Of a stretch of 13,240 bases of DNA, positions 1 to 6,387 are shown piece after piece. This DNA is from an uncultured Thermoguttaceae bacterium. Lineage in GTDB: Bacteria > Planctomycetota > Planctomycetia > Pirellulales > Thermoguttaceae. The notes under the pieces are model-generated. The model saw only the letters and a program-made list of their open reading frames with translations, made no database searches and was not told where the DNA came from. How positions within the stretch are numbered: the first letter of the stretch is position 1; the number at the start of each line of letters is the position of its first letter. The DNA is taken from assembly GCA_934725735.1 (NCBI GenBank), contig CAKVCP010000054.1:1-13240 (forward strand), given 5' to 3'. Position numbers and translations under genes: made by a program.

Positions 1-191
1 TTGCTCATCTTGATCGCGTACGCGACGGAGTAAAGGGCGCCGACGTCCTCTTTGAAATTTCCGTCGGGGTCGTTCGGATCCCCTTCTCCGCGCACGGCGA
101 GGAAACTGGAGTCGGGCGGTTCGACGACGAGCGGTTTTTTCGTCGGCTTGTACAGTTCCTTAAACTCTTTCTTAAAATCAAAGGGAGGCAT
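1..191 (-). CDS. GyrI-like small-molecule-binding domain protein (5' part only)
   Basis: This is the N-terminal 63 residues of a protein that continues beyond the left edge. The reading begins MPPFDFKKEFKELYKP, followed by KKPLVVEPP, FLAVRGEGDPN and VGALYSVAYAIKMS. This order closely matches, from memory, stand-alone GyrI-like proteins of roughly 200 residues (MPFDFKKEYKxLY... GxGDPN... Y..A.GILYGLSF.IKMS). Family members fold like the effector-binding domain of AraC/BmrR-type regulators and bind small hydrophobic ligands; some are reported to have hydrolase or sequestering roles. The ATG is at 189-191, with AGGAGT at 199-204 as a Shine-Dalgarno site seven bases upstream. The gene follows the Gfo/Idh/MocA oxidoreductase on the same strand, but a strong terminator lies between them. 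The natural ligand cannot be inferred from the visible part. Confidence 0.8.
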   Translation of the reverse strand, partial: MPPFDFKKEFKELYKPTKKPLVVEPPDSSFLAVRGEGDPNDPDGNFKEDVGALYSVAYAIKMS

Positions 192-224
192 GGCGTCGAC
201 TCCTAAAGCGAGAAGGAAGGGACG

Positions 225-262
225 AAAAAAAAAGAGACGCGCGACGTTGGAGCGTCGCGCGT
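225..262 (-). terminator. Rho-independent terminator of the Gfo/Idh/MocA gene
   Basis: A perfect 10-bp stem (237-246 with 253-262, arms ACGCGCGACG and CGTCGCGCGT) has a 6-base loop. On the minus strand it is followed by an 8-9 base T run (A run 225-233 on the plus strand). It sits 68 bases after the oxidoreductase stop and only 33 bases before the next start codon. Confidence 0.85.
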
Positions 263-329
263 CGGAGTCGCGTAGTATTGGGGAGCGCCGTTCGACGAGG
301 ATCGATTCGATGAAAGGCGCGACTAGCGA

Positions 330-1376
330 CTATGCAAGCTTAACGGCGGCGCCGGTCTGGGCGGCCTTGTAGACGGCGCAGATCACTTCGACGCTCTTGC
401 GCCCTTCGTAGCCGTCGATCAACGGTTTGCGTCCGTTTTCAATCGCGTCGAGGACGTCTTTGAACTGCTTCGCGTGCGCCTGATGCCCAATCGCGGCGGG
501 ATCGGCGGCGCCGCCCCCTGTCGCGGTCAGTTTGCTCGCCATCATTTCGCGAATCGCCGCGTCCCCTTCCGCAGGCTCCGCGAAATCCCACTTCACAATA
601 TCCTCTTCCTCAATCACGGCGGAACCTTTGTCCCCGTGCATTTCGATTCTCTTGAGGTATCCCGGATAAGCGGCGGTCGTCGCTTCGAGGAGCCCCAAGG
701 CGCCGTTCTTAAAGCGCAACGAGGCGACGCAAACGTCTTCAACTTCGATATTCTCATGCGCGACGAGTCCGCAAGTCGCGGACGCCTGCTCGACGTCCCC
801 CATGAGCCATAGGAGAAGGTCGACGCTGTGAATCGCCTGATTCATGAGCGCGCCGCCGCCGTCGAGCTTCCACGTGCCGCGCCAAACGCCGCTGTCGTAA
901 TACTGCTGCGTGCGATACCATTTAACGATCGCGTCCCCCAAGGTCAGCTTGCCGAAACGCCCCGATTCGATCGCCTGCTTGAGGAGAAGGCTCGACTGAT
1001 GGAAACGGCTCGGGAAGATCGTCGAAAGGGTGACGCCCGCCTTTTCGCACGCGTCGATAATTTCGTCGCAACGTTCGACGGTCACCTCGAGAGGCTTCTC
1101 CACAATGACGTGCTTTCCGGCCTTCGCGGCGGCGACTGCGGGATCGAGGTGAGCGCCGCTTGGGGTGCAGATCGTCACGACCTGGATTTCGGGATCCTTC
1201 AAGAAATCTTGAAAGTCATGATACGCCTTGCAACCGAATTCCTCGGCGTAACGTTCCGCGCCAATCGGCAATCTGTCGTAACAAGCGACCAATTCCGCGC
1301 CGATCTCGCGAATCGCGCGCGCATGAAATCTCGAGATCATCCCGCATCCGACGACGCCAAACTTCTTAACTTTCAT
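330..1376 (-). CDS. Gfo/Idh/MocA family NAD(P)-dependent oxidoreductase
   Basis: The 348-residue protein has a typical length for this family of sugar and cyclitol dehydrogenases and related enzymes. The N-terminal Rossmann fold shows the dinucleotide-binding motif GVVGCGMIS (residues 7-15). VEKPLEVT (92-99) contains the family EKP signature with Lys94, usually the catalytic or substrate-binding lysine. The C-terminal domain begins around residue 120 and has the substrate-binding segment GGGALMNQAIHSVDLLLWL (173-191), where His183 and Asp186 sit in the expected G-G-x-L-x-D/N-x-x-x-H-x-x-D pattern. There is no signal peptide, so it is probably cytoplasmic, unlike the Tat-exported members common in planctomycetes. 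The family oxidises or reduces hydroxyl groups of sugars, inositols or their derivatives with NAD(P); the exact substrate cannot be read from sequence. It appears to be monocistronic, with its own candidate promoter and a strong terminator. Confidence 0.93.
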   Translation of the reverse strand: MKVKKFGVVGCGMISRFHARAIREIGAELVACYDRLPIGAERYAEEFGCKAYHDFQDFLKDPEIQVVTICTPSGAHLDPAVAAAKAGKHVIVEKPLEVTVERCDEIIDACEKAGVTLSTIFPSRFHQSSLLLKQAIESGRFGKLTLGDAIVKWYRTQQYYDSGVWRGTWKLDGGGALMNQAIHSVDLLLWLMGDVEQASATCGLVAHENIEVEDVCVASLRFKNGALGLLEATTAAYPGYLKRIEMHGDKGSAVIEEEDIVKWDFAEPAEGDAAIREMMASKLTATGGGAADPAAIGHQAHAKQFKDVLDAIENGRKPLIDGYEGRKSVEVICAVYKAAQTGAAVKLA

Positions 1377-1463
1377 TATTCTCTATCCCTTTCGCATATG
1401 AGCGCGCAAACGCCCACTTAAATTTCTCACAAAGCCCGACGCAAAACGCCAAGAGTCGTCGAT

Positions 1464-1491
1464 ATTGTAACAAAAACGATAAAAAAAACAA
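1464..1491 (-). promoter_or_regulatory. Candidate sigma-70-type promoter for the Gfo/Idh/MocA gene
   Basis: Read on the minus strand, TTGTTT (1486-1491) and TACAAT (1464-1469) are separated by 16 bases. The predicted start of transcription lies about 80 bases before the oxidoreductase ATG. It is inferred from consensus similarity only. Confidence 0.45.
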
Positions 1492-1502
1492 GCGACGCCC
1501 CC

Positions 1503-1531
1503 TGAAGAACTGAAGATCTAATCATTACAAT
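1503..1531 (+). promoter_or_regulatory. Weak candidate promoter for the 1026-residue secreted protein gene
   Basis: A TACAAT -10 box at 1526-1531 is the best plus-strand match in the region. The -35 position 17 bases upstream (TGAAGA, 1503-1508) matches the consensus poorly. If used, the mRNA leader would be about 125 bases long and would include the hairpin at 1601-1627. Confidence 0.25.
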
Positions 1532-1600
1532 CGTTCCAACCTGCGCAATCCCAACAAAAAAGAGTAATGCGCAGCGCGACGCTCGCCGATAAAGAAGAAT

Positions 1601-1629
1601 AACGCGCGTTCTCTCAACACGCGCGTTTT
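1601..1629 (+). promoter_or_regulatory. Leader hairpin, possible attenuator or small-RNA terminator
   Basis: AACGCGCGT (1601-1609) and ACGCGCGTT (1619-1627) form a perfect 9-bp stem with a 9-base loop, followed by a short T run on the plus strand. It lies 35 bases before the start codon of the secreted protein gene, so it is more likely a leader or attenuator element than a terminator of an upstream plus-strand gene, since none is visible. Confidence 0.4.
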
Positions 1630-1663
1630 CGTCGATTCATTAGGATTAAGGGTTGATTTAAGA

Positions 1664-4600
1664 ATGGAACGGAGTCAGACAAAAAGCGTGAAGAAGGGAC
1701 GGACGTCGACGCGGGTCGCCTCGCGTTCTTTTGCGCTTCTACTCTTCTGTCTTACGGTCTCTCTTGGCTACGCCAAAGACGCGGAGCCCGCGCGAGAGAA
1801 CGTGGAACAGGGAGTCCTCGGCGAAATTCTCGGGCTTGACCCCGGCGCGGCGACTCCCCCGGCGTCGGAAACCAAGTTACCCGTCAAACCGTCGCCGCGC
1901 GCGCTCGATTCGACCGCCGAAACGCTCGACAAATACCAGGCGAAGCTCCTCGCGGATCGTCGCGTCGGATACGGGATATCGAGACCCTTCGACGCGCCGA
2001 CAAACGACCTCTCCCAAGACGCGGACGTCGACGAAGAGCTCCTCGACTACGACGCCCTCGAGAAACAAACCACCCGCACTTCTCCTCCGTCCAAGACTTC
2101 CGCGACGCCTCCCTCGACCGCCGCGTCGAAGAAAGGCGCCGCGACGAGCGCGCAAGTCTCCGTTTTGAACGCGCAGTACGGCGATCGCGCGGCGACGGCG
2201 GAAGCGCAGTTTGGCAAACGCGTCGATCCCGCCGGGCCCTTTAATTCTTCAGCCTACGCGAAGGGAATTGTCGACGCCAACGCGCAAAACGCGAAGAAGA
2301 AGGAAGAGTCCCTCGATTTGAACGACGTCGAGGAATACGCGCGCGAAGGGGATCCTTACGACGACTCCGAAGACGACGCGCTCCAGGAAGGCTCGATCTT
2401 CGCAAACGAAGAAGACGATGCAGACGAAGACTATGAAACGCCGACCGTCGACGACGAATGTTTCCTCGCCCTCGATCCATACACGTCCCTTTTCATCGAA
2501 TACGAACCGACGTACGAATGGACGGAATCGATCCTCCAAGACGTGGAATCAATCTTAGAGACGCTCGCGGACTCCCCGTCGCAAACGCGCGCGCTCATCG
2601 ACGAACTCGCGCGGAAGCTTGAAGACGCGGAAACGATCAAAGACAAATTGACGGCGGAGGACGCGCGTGAAAAGAGTCGGAAGAATCCATGGGCGTCGCC
2701 GGAAGACGCGCCCCTCTTGTCGACGCGTTACACCCTCGCGCAGAGGGTCGAGCTTCTCGACGCGTTCAAGAACGCGATGGAACGACGCGTCTTCCTATGG
2801 GATCGCGCGGCGGATTATTTCGAAGCGCGCGAACGCGGCGAACTCCTCGAGCCCGAACCCCTCGACGCCAACGAAATGAAGCTCCTTCTCTCCTCGTCGC
2901 TCGAAGTGCAGAAATTCTTCGGGGACACGCCCAACGGTCTGAGTTGGCGTTCGAGCTTCGACGTGGACGCGCTCGTCAAAGAGCTGGAACAGGCGCTGGA
3001 ACTTCCCGAAACAGACGGCGGCGCGACGACGGCGCTGCGCCGCGTCAATTCGAAGAGCGCGCGCGACGGGTACTTGCGCGAATACGCGCAGTCGAGCGTT
3101 GCGGATCGTTATCTCGACGCGATGAGCGTTCCAGGGGACGCGAGTAAAGTCGAATTCGAGCGCGAACGTCGGCTCCGCTTCTTGCAGGATCGAATCAACG
3201 CGATCGCGTACAAGATCGAGAAGACGCCGATGACCGAATCGCAGCGCACGCTCTTTAAGAAACCGACCCTCGCGTCGTGGGCGAGCCTCATTCTCGGGAT
3301 GGCGGCGGACGCGACGAACGGCGAAGCGCTCCTCTTTGCGTTCGAACATTACGAAAACGTCGCGGGAAGTCAGGCGGGGCGCTCGCTCCAACAACTCGCG
3401 CTGAGAATGACGACGTCGCAGTCGGAAGTCTGTCGTCTCTACGGTCGCGCCGTCGACGTGATCTACGACAATCCGAACGTCAAAGCGTACGTCTCCGAAG
3501 CGCTCATCAACCGCCTTCTACCCGTGAGGGATCCCGAGTTCGCCGTCGTTCAAGAGACGATCTTGAACAACCCCGTCGTGGGACGTCGCCGCGTCGACAC
3601 GCAGGTTTCGATCAAGTTGCGCCCCGATCCGGAACGGTTGCTCATGGATTTGAATATCTCGGGACGCGTTCACGCGAATACGAGCAGCGCGGTCTTCAGC
3701 GCGAAGCTGCATAACGAAAGCTACGCGAATTATCGGGGCAGTAAGACGCTCGAATGGCGCGACACGGGGATTGCGTACTCTACCGCAGTGGTGACGGCGG
3801 CGTCGTCGAATCGTCTTAACGCGGTTGAGACGGGCGTCGATTTCGTGCCCCTTGTCGGGGATTTGGCGCGCGGTCTGACGCGCAGCCAGTATCAGTCGCA
3901 GCAGACGGCGATCGAAGCGGAGTCCGAGGCGAAGATCGTGAAGGAGACGCGCGCGCGGTTCGATCAAGAGTCGAACGAACGATTCGACGCGCTCAACGCG
4001 CAGCTACGCAACGGCTTCTTCAAGAATATGGCGAATTTGGGGCTCTCCCTCAAAACGCAGCGTTCGCGCACGACGGACGATTGGCTCCTGGCGTCGATGC
4101 GCTTCGGGACGGACTACGCGCTCGGGTGCCAGTCGACGGAACCGCCGACGCTTCAAGGAGCGTTCGCGGACGTGAAGGTGCACGAATCGTCGGTCAACTC
4201 CTTCCTCGGGCAGCTCGACCTTGGCGGTCGGAAGATGACGCCGCGGGAAACGCTCGATTTCATCGCGGATCGTCTGAATAAACCGGGCTTGAAAAACGTC
4301 GAGATAGAAGAGTCGGAGCTGAGCTACGCCTTCGCGAAGTCGGATCCGATCACGGTTCGTTTCTTCGAAGATCGCGTCTGCATCGTCCTGCGCTTCGACG
4401 AGATGACGCTCGGCAAGAAGACGTGGGAGAATATCGAAGTTCAGGCGGCGTATCGTCCGACCCTCTCGGAAGAAGATCGTCCGATGTTGGTGCGCGACGG
4501 GGCGATCGAACTCTACGGTCCCGCGAGCGTGATGGAGCAGATTCCGATCCGCGCTGTCTTCTCGAAGATCTTCCAGGCGCAGCGTCCGTTGGAGCTTCGC

Positions 4601-4744
4601 GTGCCGGCGATGGCGCAAGACGAACGCTTCGCAGGACTTGCGATCGGATTGTGCCGCGCGTCTCGCGGATGGTTTGCGATCTCGATGATTAAGGATCCGA
4701 ACTTCGGACGCGAACGCGTTCTGCAAAACACCTACGTCCAATGA
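1664..4744 (+). CDS. Large secreted acidic protein of unknown function
   Basis: This 1026-residue protein is the only plus-strand gene. It has a basic start (KSVKKGRTSTRVASR) and a hydrophobic stretch at about residues 22-36 (FALLLFCLTVSLGYA), fitting a signal peptide cleaved after Ala37, so export to the periplasm or envelope is likely. Residues about 38-210 are Ala/Pro/Thr-rich and probably disordered. Residues about 211-265 are strongly acidic (runs such as DDSEDDALQEG and NEEDDADEDYE). A mostly helical middle follows (about 270-620). A Gln/Glu/Lys-rich, coiled-coil-like segment lies near 735-790 (SQYQSQQTAIEAESEAKIVK). The part from about 630 to the end looks best folded. From memory it resembles conserved C-terminal regions of planctomycete hypothetical proteins (VHESSVNSFLGQLDLGGRKM, then VRDGAIELYG and IRAVFSKIF), but I cannot verify this. 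I see no enzyme motif, C-terminal sorting signal or lipobox. The start is supported by the signal peptide; the ribosome site AAGGG (1648-1652) is 11 bases upstream. A terminator follows the stop. Confidence 0.85.
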   Translation: MERSQTKSVKKGRTSTRVASRSFALLLFCLTVSLGYAKDAEPARENVEQGVLGEILGLDPGAATPPASETKLPVKPSPRALDSTAETLDKYQAKLLADRRVGYGISRPFDAPTNDLSQDADVDEELLDYDALEKQTTRTSPPSKTSATPPSTAASKKGAATSAQVSVLNAQYGDRAATAEAQFGKRVDPAGPFNSSAYAKGIVDANAQNAKKKEESLDLNDVEEYAREGDPYDDSEDDALQEGSIFANEEDDADEDYETPTVDDECFLALDPYTSLFIEYEPTYEWTESILQDVESILETLADSPSQTRALIDELARKLEDAETIKDKLTAEDAREKSRKNPWASPEDAPLLSTRYTLAQRVELLDAFKNAMERRVFLWDRAADYFEARERGELLEPEPLDANEMKLLLSSSLEVQKFFGDTPNGLSWRSSFDVDALVKELEQALELPETDGGATTALRRVNSKSARDGYLREYAQSSVADRYLDAMSVPGDASKVEFERERRLRFLQDRINAIAYKIEKTPMTESQRTLFKKPTLASWASLILGMAADATNGEALLFAFEHYENVAGSQAGRSLQQLALRMTTSQSEVCRLYGRAVDVIYDNPNVKAYVSEALINRLLPVRDPEFAVVQETILNNPVVGRRRVDTQVSIKLRPDPERLLMDLNISGRVHANTSSAVFSAKLHNESYANYRGSKTLEWRDTGIAYSTAVVTAASSNRLNAVETGVDFVPLVGDLARGLTRSQYQSQQTAIEAESEAKIVKETRARFDQESNERFDALNAQLRNGFFKNMANLGLSLKTQRSRTTDDWLLASMRFGTDYALGCQSTEPPTLQGAFADVKVHESSVNSFLGQLDLGGRKMTPRETLDFIADRLNKPGLKNVEIEESELSYAFAKSDPITVRFFEDRVCIVLRFDEMTLGKKTWENIEVQAAYRPTLSEEDRPMLVRDGAIELYGPASVMEQIPIRAVFSKIFQAQRPLELRVPAMAQDERFAGLAIGLCRASRGWFAISMIKDPNFGRERVLQNTYVQ

Positions 4745-4771
4745 CGCGGCGCGTCGACGACGTTTTCCCCG

Positions 4772-4800
4772 AGGCGGCTCTTCCATGGGCCGCCTTTTTT
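4772..4800 (+). terminator. Rho-independent terminator of the secreted protein gene
   Basis: AGGCGGC (4772-4778) pairs with GCCGCCT (4789-4795) across a 10-base loop and is followed by T residues to 4800. It lies 28 bases after the stop codon of the plus-strand gene. Confidence 0.85.
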
Positions 4801-4840
4801 GTTGCGTCGCGTCGATTAAAGGGGGGCCCATGGAAGAGCC
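4776..4840. repeat. 16-bp perfect inverted repeat overlapping the terminator
   Basis: GGCTCTTCCATGGGCC at 4776-4791 and its exact reverse complement at 4825-4840 are separated by 33 bases. The left arm includes the loop and most of the 3' arm of the terminator hairpin, so the two structures would compete in a read-through RNA. Confidence 0.8.
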
Positions 4841-4950
4841 TTATTCCCAACGAGTTTAGTAGACACGCGCGCCTACAAGATTAGCGCGCGCAGAACTCCA
4901 ATGGGGCCTTATCTTCAAGGGATAAGCGGCCAAAAGACGCTCCTAGAAAT

Positions 4951-4997
4951 AAAAAAGGGCCTTCCCCTTCGGAAAACCGTATGAGGAAAGGCCTTTT
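4951..4997 (-). terminator. Terminator of the DUF1559 pseudopilin gene
   Basis: Two nearly complementary arms (AAAAAAGGGCCTTCC at 4951-4965 and GGAAAGGCCTTTT at 4985-4997) form a long stem with small bulges. On the minus strand it ends in GGCCC followed by six T. The plus-strand side ends in four T, so it may work in both directions. Confidence 0.8.
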
Positions 4998-5066
4998 AAC
5001 CCTTAACGCGCCGACGATTAGGCGCAATGTCGACGAGCGCTTTTCGTAAACGCTAAGCTAGGCGAC

Positions 5067-6185
5067 TCAGATCGAAGTAGATTCGCCGCCTTGCGGAGTT
5101 CCCATGGCGCCCCAGACGCCGTAGGGGGATTTGCCGGAGGTGACGCCATGTTCGTTCAGGTTGCCGCAGTCGATCGTATCGCTGACGAAACGAACCGCCC
5201 CGTCGCCCATACCGACGTTCACGCCCCCGGAGTGGAAGCTTTGCGGCGAGAAGACGCCCCACGCGAGGTTGTGGATATTCGGCCACGTGTAGATGCAAAC
5301 GGGAGAGTTCGGAGGAAGAACGGTGGTGAAGCATGCGTTCGGGGAACGACCGTCGGTCCACAGGAGCGCGCGCCACGTGTCGGTTCCGGAATTGAGTTTG
5401 TTCGGGTCGTCGACGGAGACCGCTTCCGTCAAGCACGGGCCGGGGATCGCCCTGCCGTCGTGAATTGAACCGGTGCAGTAGATACCGCCCTTAACCTTAG
5501 TGGAGTAATTGGCGTCGCCGACCATTTCGCTGACCGCGGCGGTGTTGCTCGTACCGTCCGTCACGAAGGAGAGGCTTCGCCATGCGAAGGGCGCGAAGAA
5601 GCCGCGTCCGTCGACCTTCGCGCTCGCGTTTGTTTCCCCCGCGTCGGGTCGGTTGTTGTGCCACATCCCGTCGCCAAGGCTCATGCAGTAGCTCTTACGC
5701 GCGTTGTTTTGGTGGGGGGACGGCTGGGAAGCGCCCGCGTCGGAAGGGCACGCCAGGGTCGGAAGTTTCGAGGTAAAAGGATCCGAGTTATACCACGGCC
5801 AGGAATTTTCCGCGACGCTCTGCGCGTGGCTCGAAATCGCTTCGTAACGCGCCTGCTGCTCCATGAAAGGCAGAAGCGCGACGACGCCGCAGACGTAGCC
5901 GCCGTACGCCCAGTCCTCGCTCTTCTGGTTGATGTTGTAGTTGTGGAAATTGAATTTCGACGCGGGCATGACGCCGTTGACGTCGTGATAGTTATGCACC
6001 GAAAGCATGTATTGCTTGACGTTGTTCGTGCACTGCATACGACGCGCGGCTTCGCGCGCAGACTGCACGGCGGGGAGCAAAAGACCAATTAAAATGCCGA
6101 TGATGGCGATAACGACAAGAAGTTCAACAAGCGTGAAGCCGACGGGCTTCAGGACTCTTGAAAATCGATTCGAACGCGAATCCAT
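5067..6185 (-). CDS. DUF1559 prepilin-like protein with H-X9-DG C-terminal motif
   Basis: The 372-residue protein has the class III prepilin-type N-terminus: a short basic leader ending in Gly16, then FTLVELLVVIAIIGILIG (from residue 17) with Glu at mature position 5. The membrane helix runs straight into LLPAVQSAREAARRMQC, and CTNNVKQYMLSVHNYHD follows, all typical of DUF1559. Near the C-terminus FHSGGVNVGMGDGAVRFV gives the exact His-X9-Asp-Gly spacing of the prepilin-associated H-X9-DG domain. Such proteins are expected to be processed by a prepilin peptidase and held in or exported across the membrane by a type II secretion or pilus-like machine. They occur in large paralog sets in planctomycetes, and their function is not established. 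The start is firm: AGGAGA at 6193-6198 is seven bases before the ATG. The gene appears monocistronic, with its own terminator and an operator-like palindrome in its upstream region. Confidence 0.95.
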   Translation of the reverse strand: MDSRSNRFSRVLKPVGFTLVELLVVIAIIGILIGLLLPAVQSAREAARRMQCTNNVKQYMLSVHNYHDVNGVMPASKFNFHNYNINQKSEDWAYGGYVCGVVALLPFMEQQARYEAISSHAQSVAENSWPWYNSDPFTSKLPTLACPSDAGASQPSPHQNNARKSYCMSLGDGMWHNNRPDAGETNASAKVDGRGFFAPFAWRSLSFVTDGTSNTAAVSEMVGDANYSTKVKGGIYCTGSIHDGRAIPGPCLTEAVSVDDPNKLNSGTDTWRALLWTDGRSPNACFTTVLPPNSPVCIYTWPNIHNLAWGVFSPQSFHSGGVNVGMGDGAVRFVSDTIDCGNLNEHGVTSGKSPYGVWGAMGTPQGGESTSI

Positions 6186-6203
6186 TGCTCAATCTCCTAT
6201 AAG

Positions 6204-6218
6204 ATAGTACGGTACTAT
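6204..6218. promoter_or_regulatory. 15-bp perfect palindrome upstream of the pseudopilin gene, possible operator
   Basis: ATAGTAC-G-GTACTAT is perfectly symmetric around one central base. It lies 19 bases before the ATG and overlaps the best minus-strand -10 candidate (TATAGT, plus-strand positions 6214-6219). A one-base centre makes a protein-binding DNA site more likely than an RNA hairpin. Confidence 0.45.
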
Positions 6219-6232
6219 AATTCGTATCGTCT

Positions 6233-6264
6233 TTAAACGACGTTAAATGCCTGCTCGTTAAACG
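6233..6264. repeat. Three TTAAAYG motifs upstream of the pseudopilin promoter
   Basis: TTAAACG (6233-6239), TTAAATG (6243-6249) and TTAAACG (6258-6264) are direct repeats with start-to-start spacings of 10 and 15 bases. They surround the place where a -35 box would be expected for the -10 candidate at 6214-6219, where no good -35 is seen. They could be regulator half-sites; short AT-rich words can also recur by chance. Confidence 0.3.
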
Positions 6265-6348
6265 TTTCCAAAGCGTTCTAGCGATCATCATACAGAGGGA
6301 GAGAATAGACGTCAATATTTGTAACATATAATAAACTAATATTCATAG

Positions 6349-6387
6349 AAAAAAAAAAAAACGCGTCTTTAACAAATTCTCTACGCG
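6349..6387 (-). terminator. Probable terminator of the MATE exporter gene
   Basis: On the minus strand a short stem (ACGCG 6383-6387 with CGCGT 6362-6366) overlapping the stop codon is followed by a run of 13 T (A run 6349-6361). The stem is only 5 bp with a long loop, but the long T run is typical of a terminator. The rest of the gap to the pseudopilin start is AT-rich without an ORF. Confidence 0.55.

Larger units (their letters stand above)
1377..1663. other. Divergent intergenic region with leaders of both flanking genes
   Basis: This 287-base gap separates the minus-strand oxidoreductase from the plus-strand secreted protein. It is clearly richer in A and T than the flanking genes and has no convincing ORF. 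It holds a good minus-strand promoter candidate (1464-1491), a weaker plus-strand candidate (1503-1531) and a hairpin (1601-1627) in the presumed 5' leader of the secreted protein gene. Confidence 0.7.
4745..5066. other. Convergent intergenic region rich in hairpins, no gene seen
   Basis: This 322-base stretch separates convergent genes. It has the plus-strand terminator at 4772-4800, a second arm at 4825-4840 complementary to part of that terminator, hairpins at 4866-4890 (7-bp GC stem, 11-base loop) and 4905-4931 (GGCC plus TTATC/GATAA with a small bulge), and the minus-strand terminator at 4951-4997. I see no ORF with a ribosome site. The two middle hairpins are unexplained. Confidence 0.6.

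Noticed and set aside
52..372. 106-codon plus-strand open frame at the left edge
   Set aside because: It crosses the GyrI-like gene, the terminator and the end of the oxidoreductase on the other strand. The minus-strand reading gives a recognisable protein start.
4004..4831. 275-codon minus-strand open frame
   Set aside because: It is antisense to the end of the secreted protein gene and runs through that gene's terminator; its composition is Arg-rich and it has no domain.
6349..6361. 13-base A run as a phase-variable tract
   Set aside because: It lies outside coding sequence after a stem at the end of the MATE gene and is better explained as the T run of a terminator.
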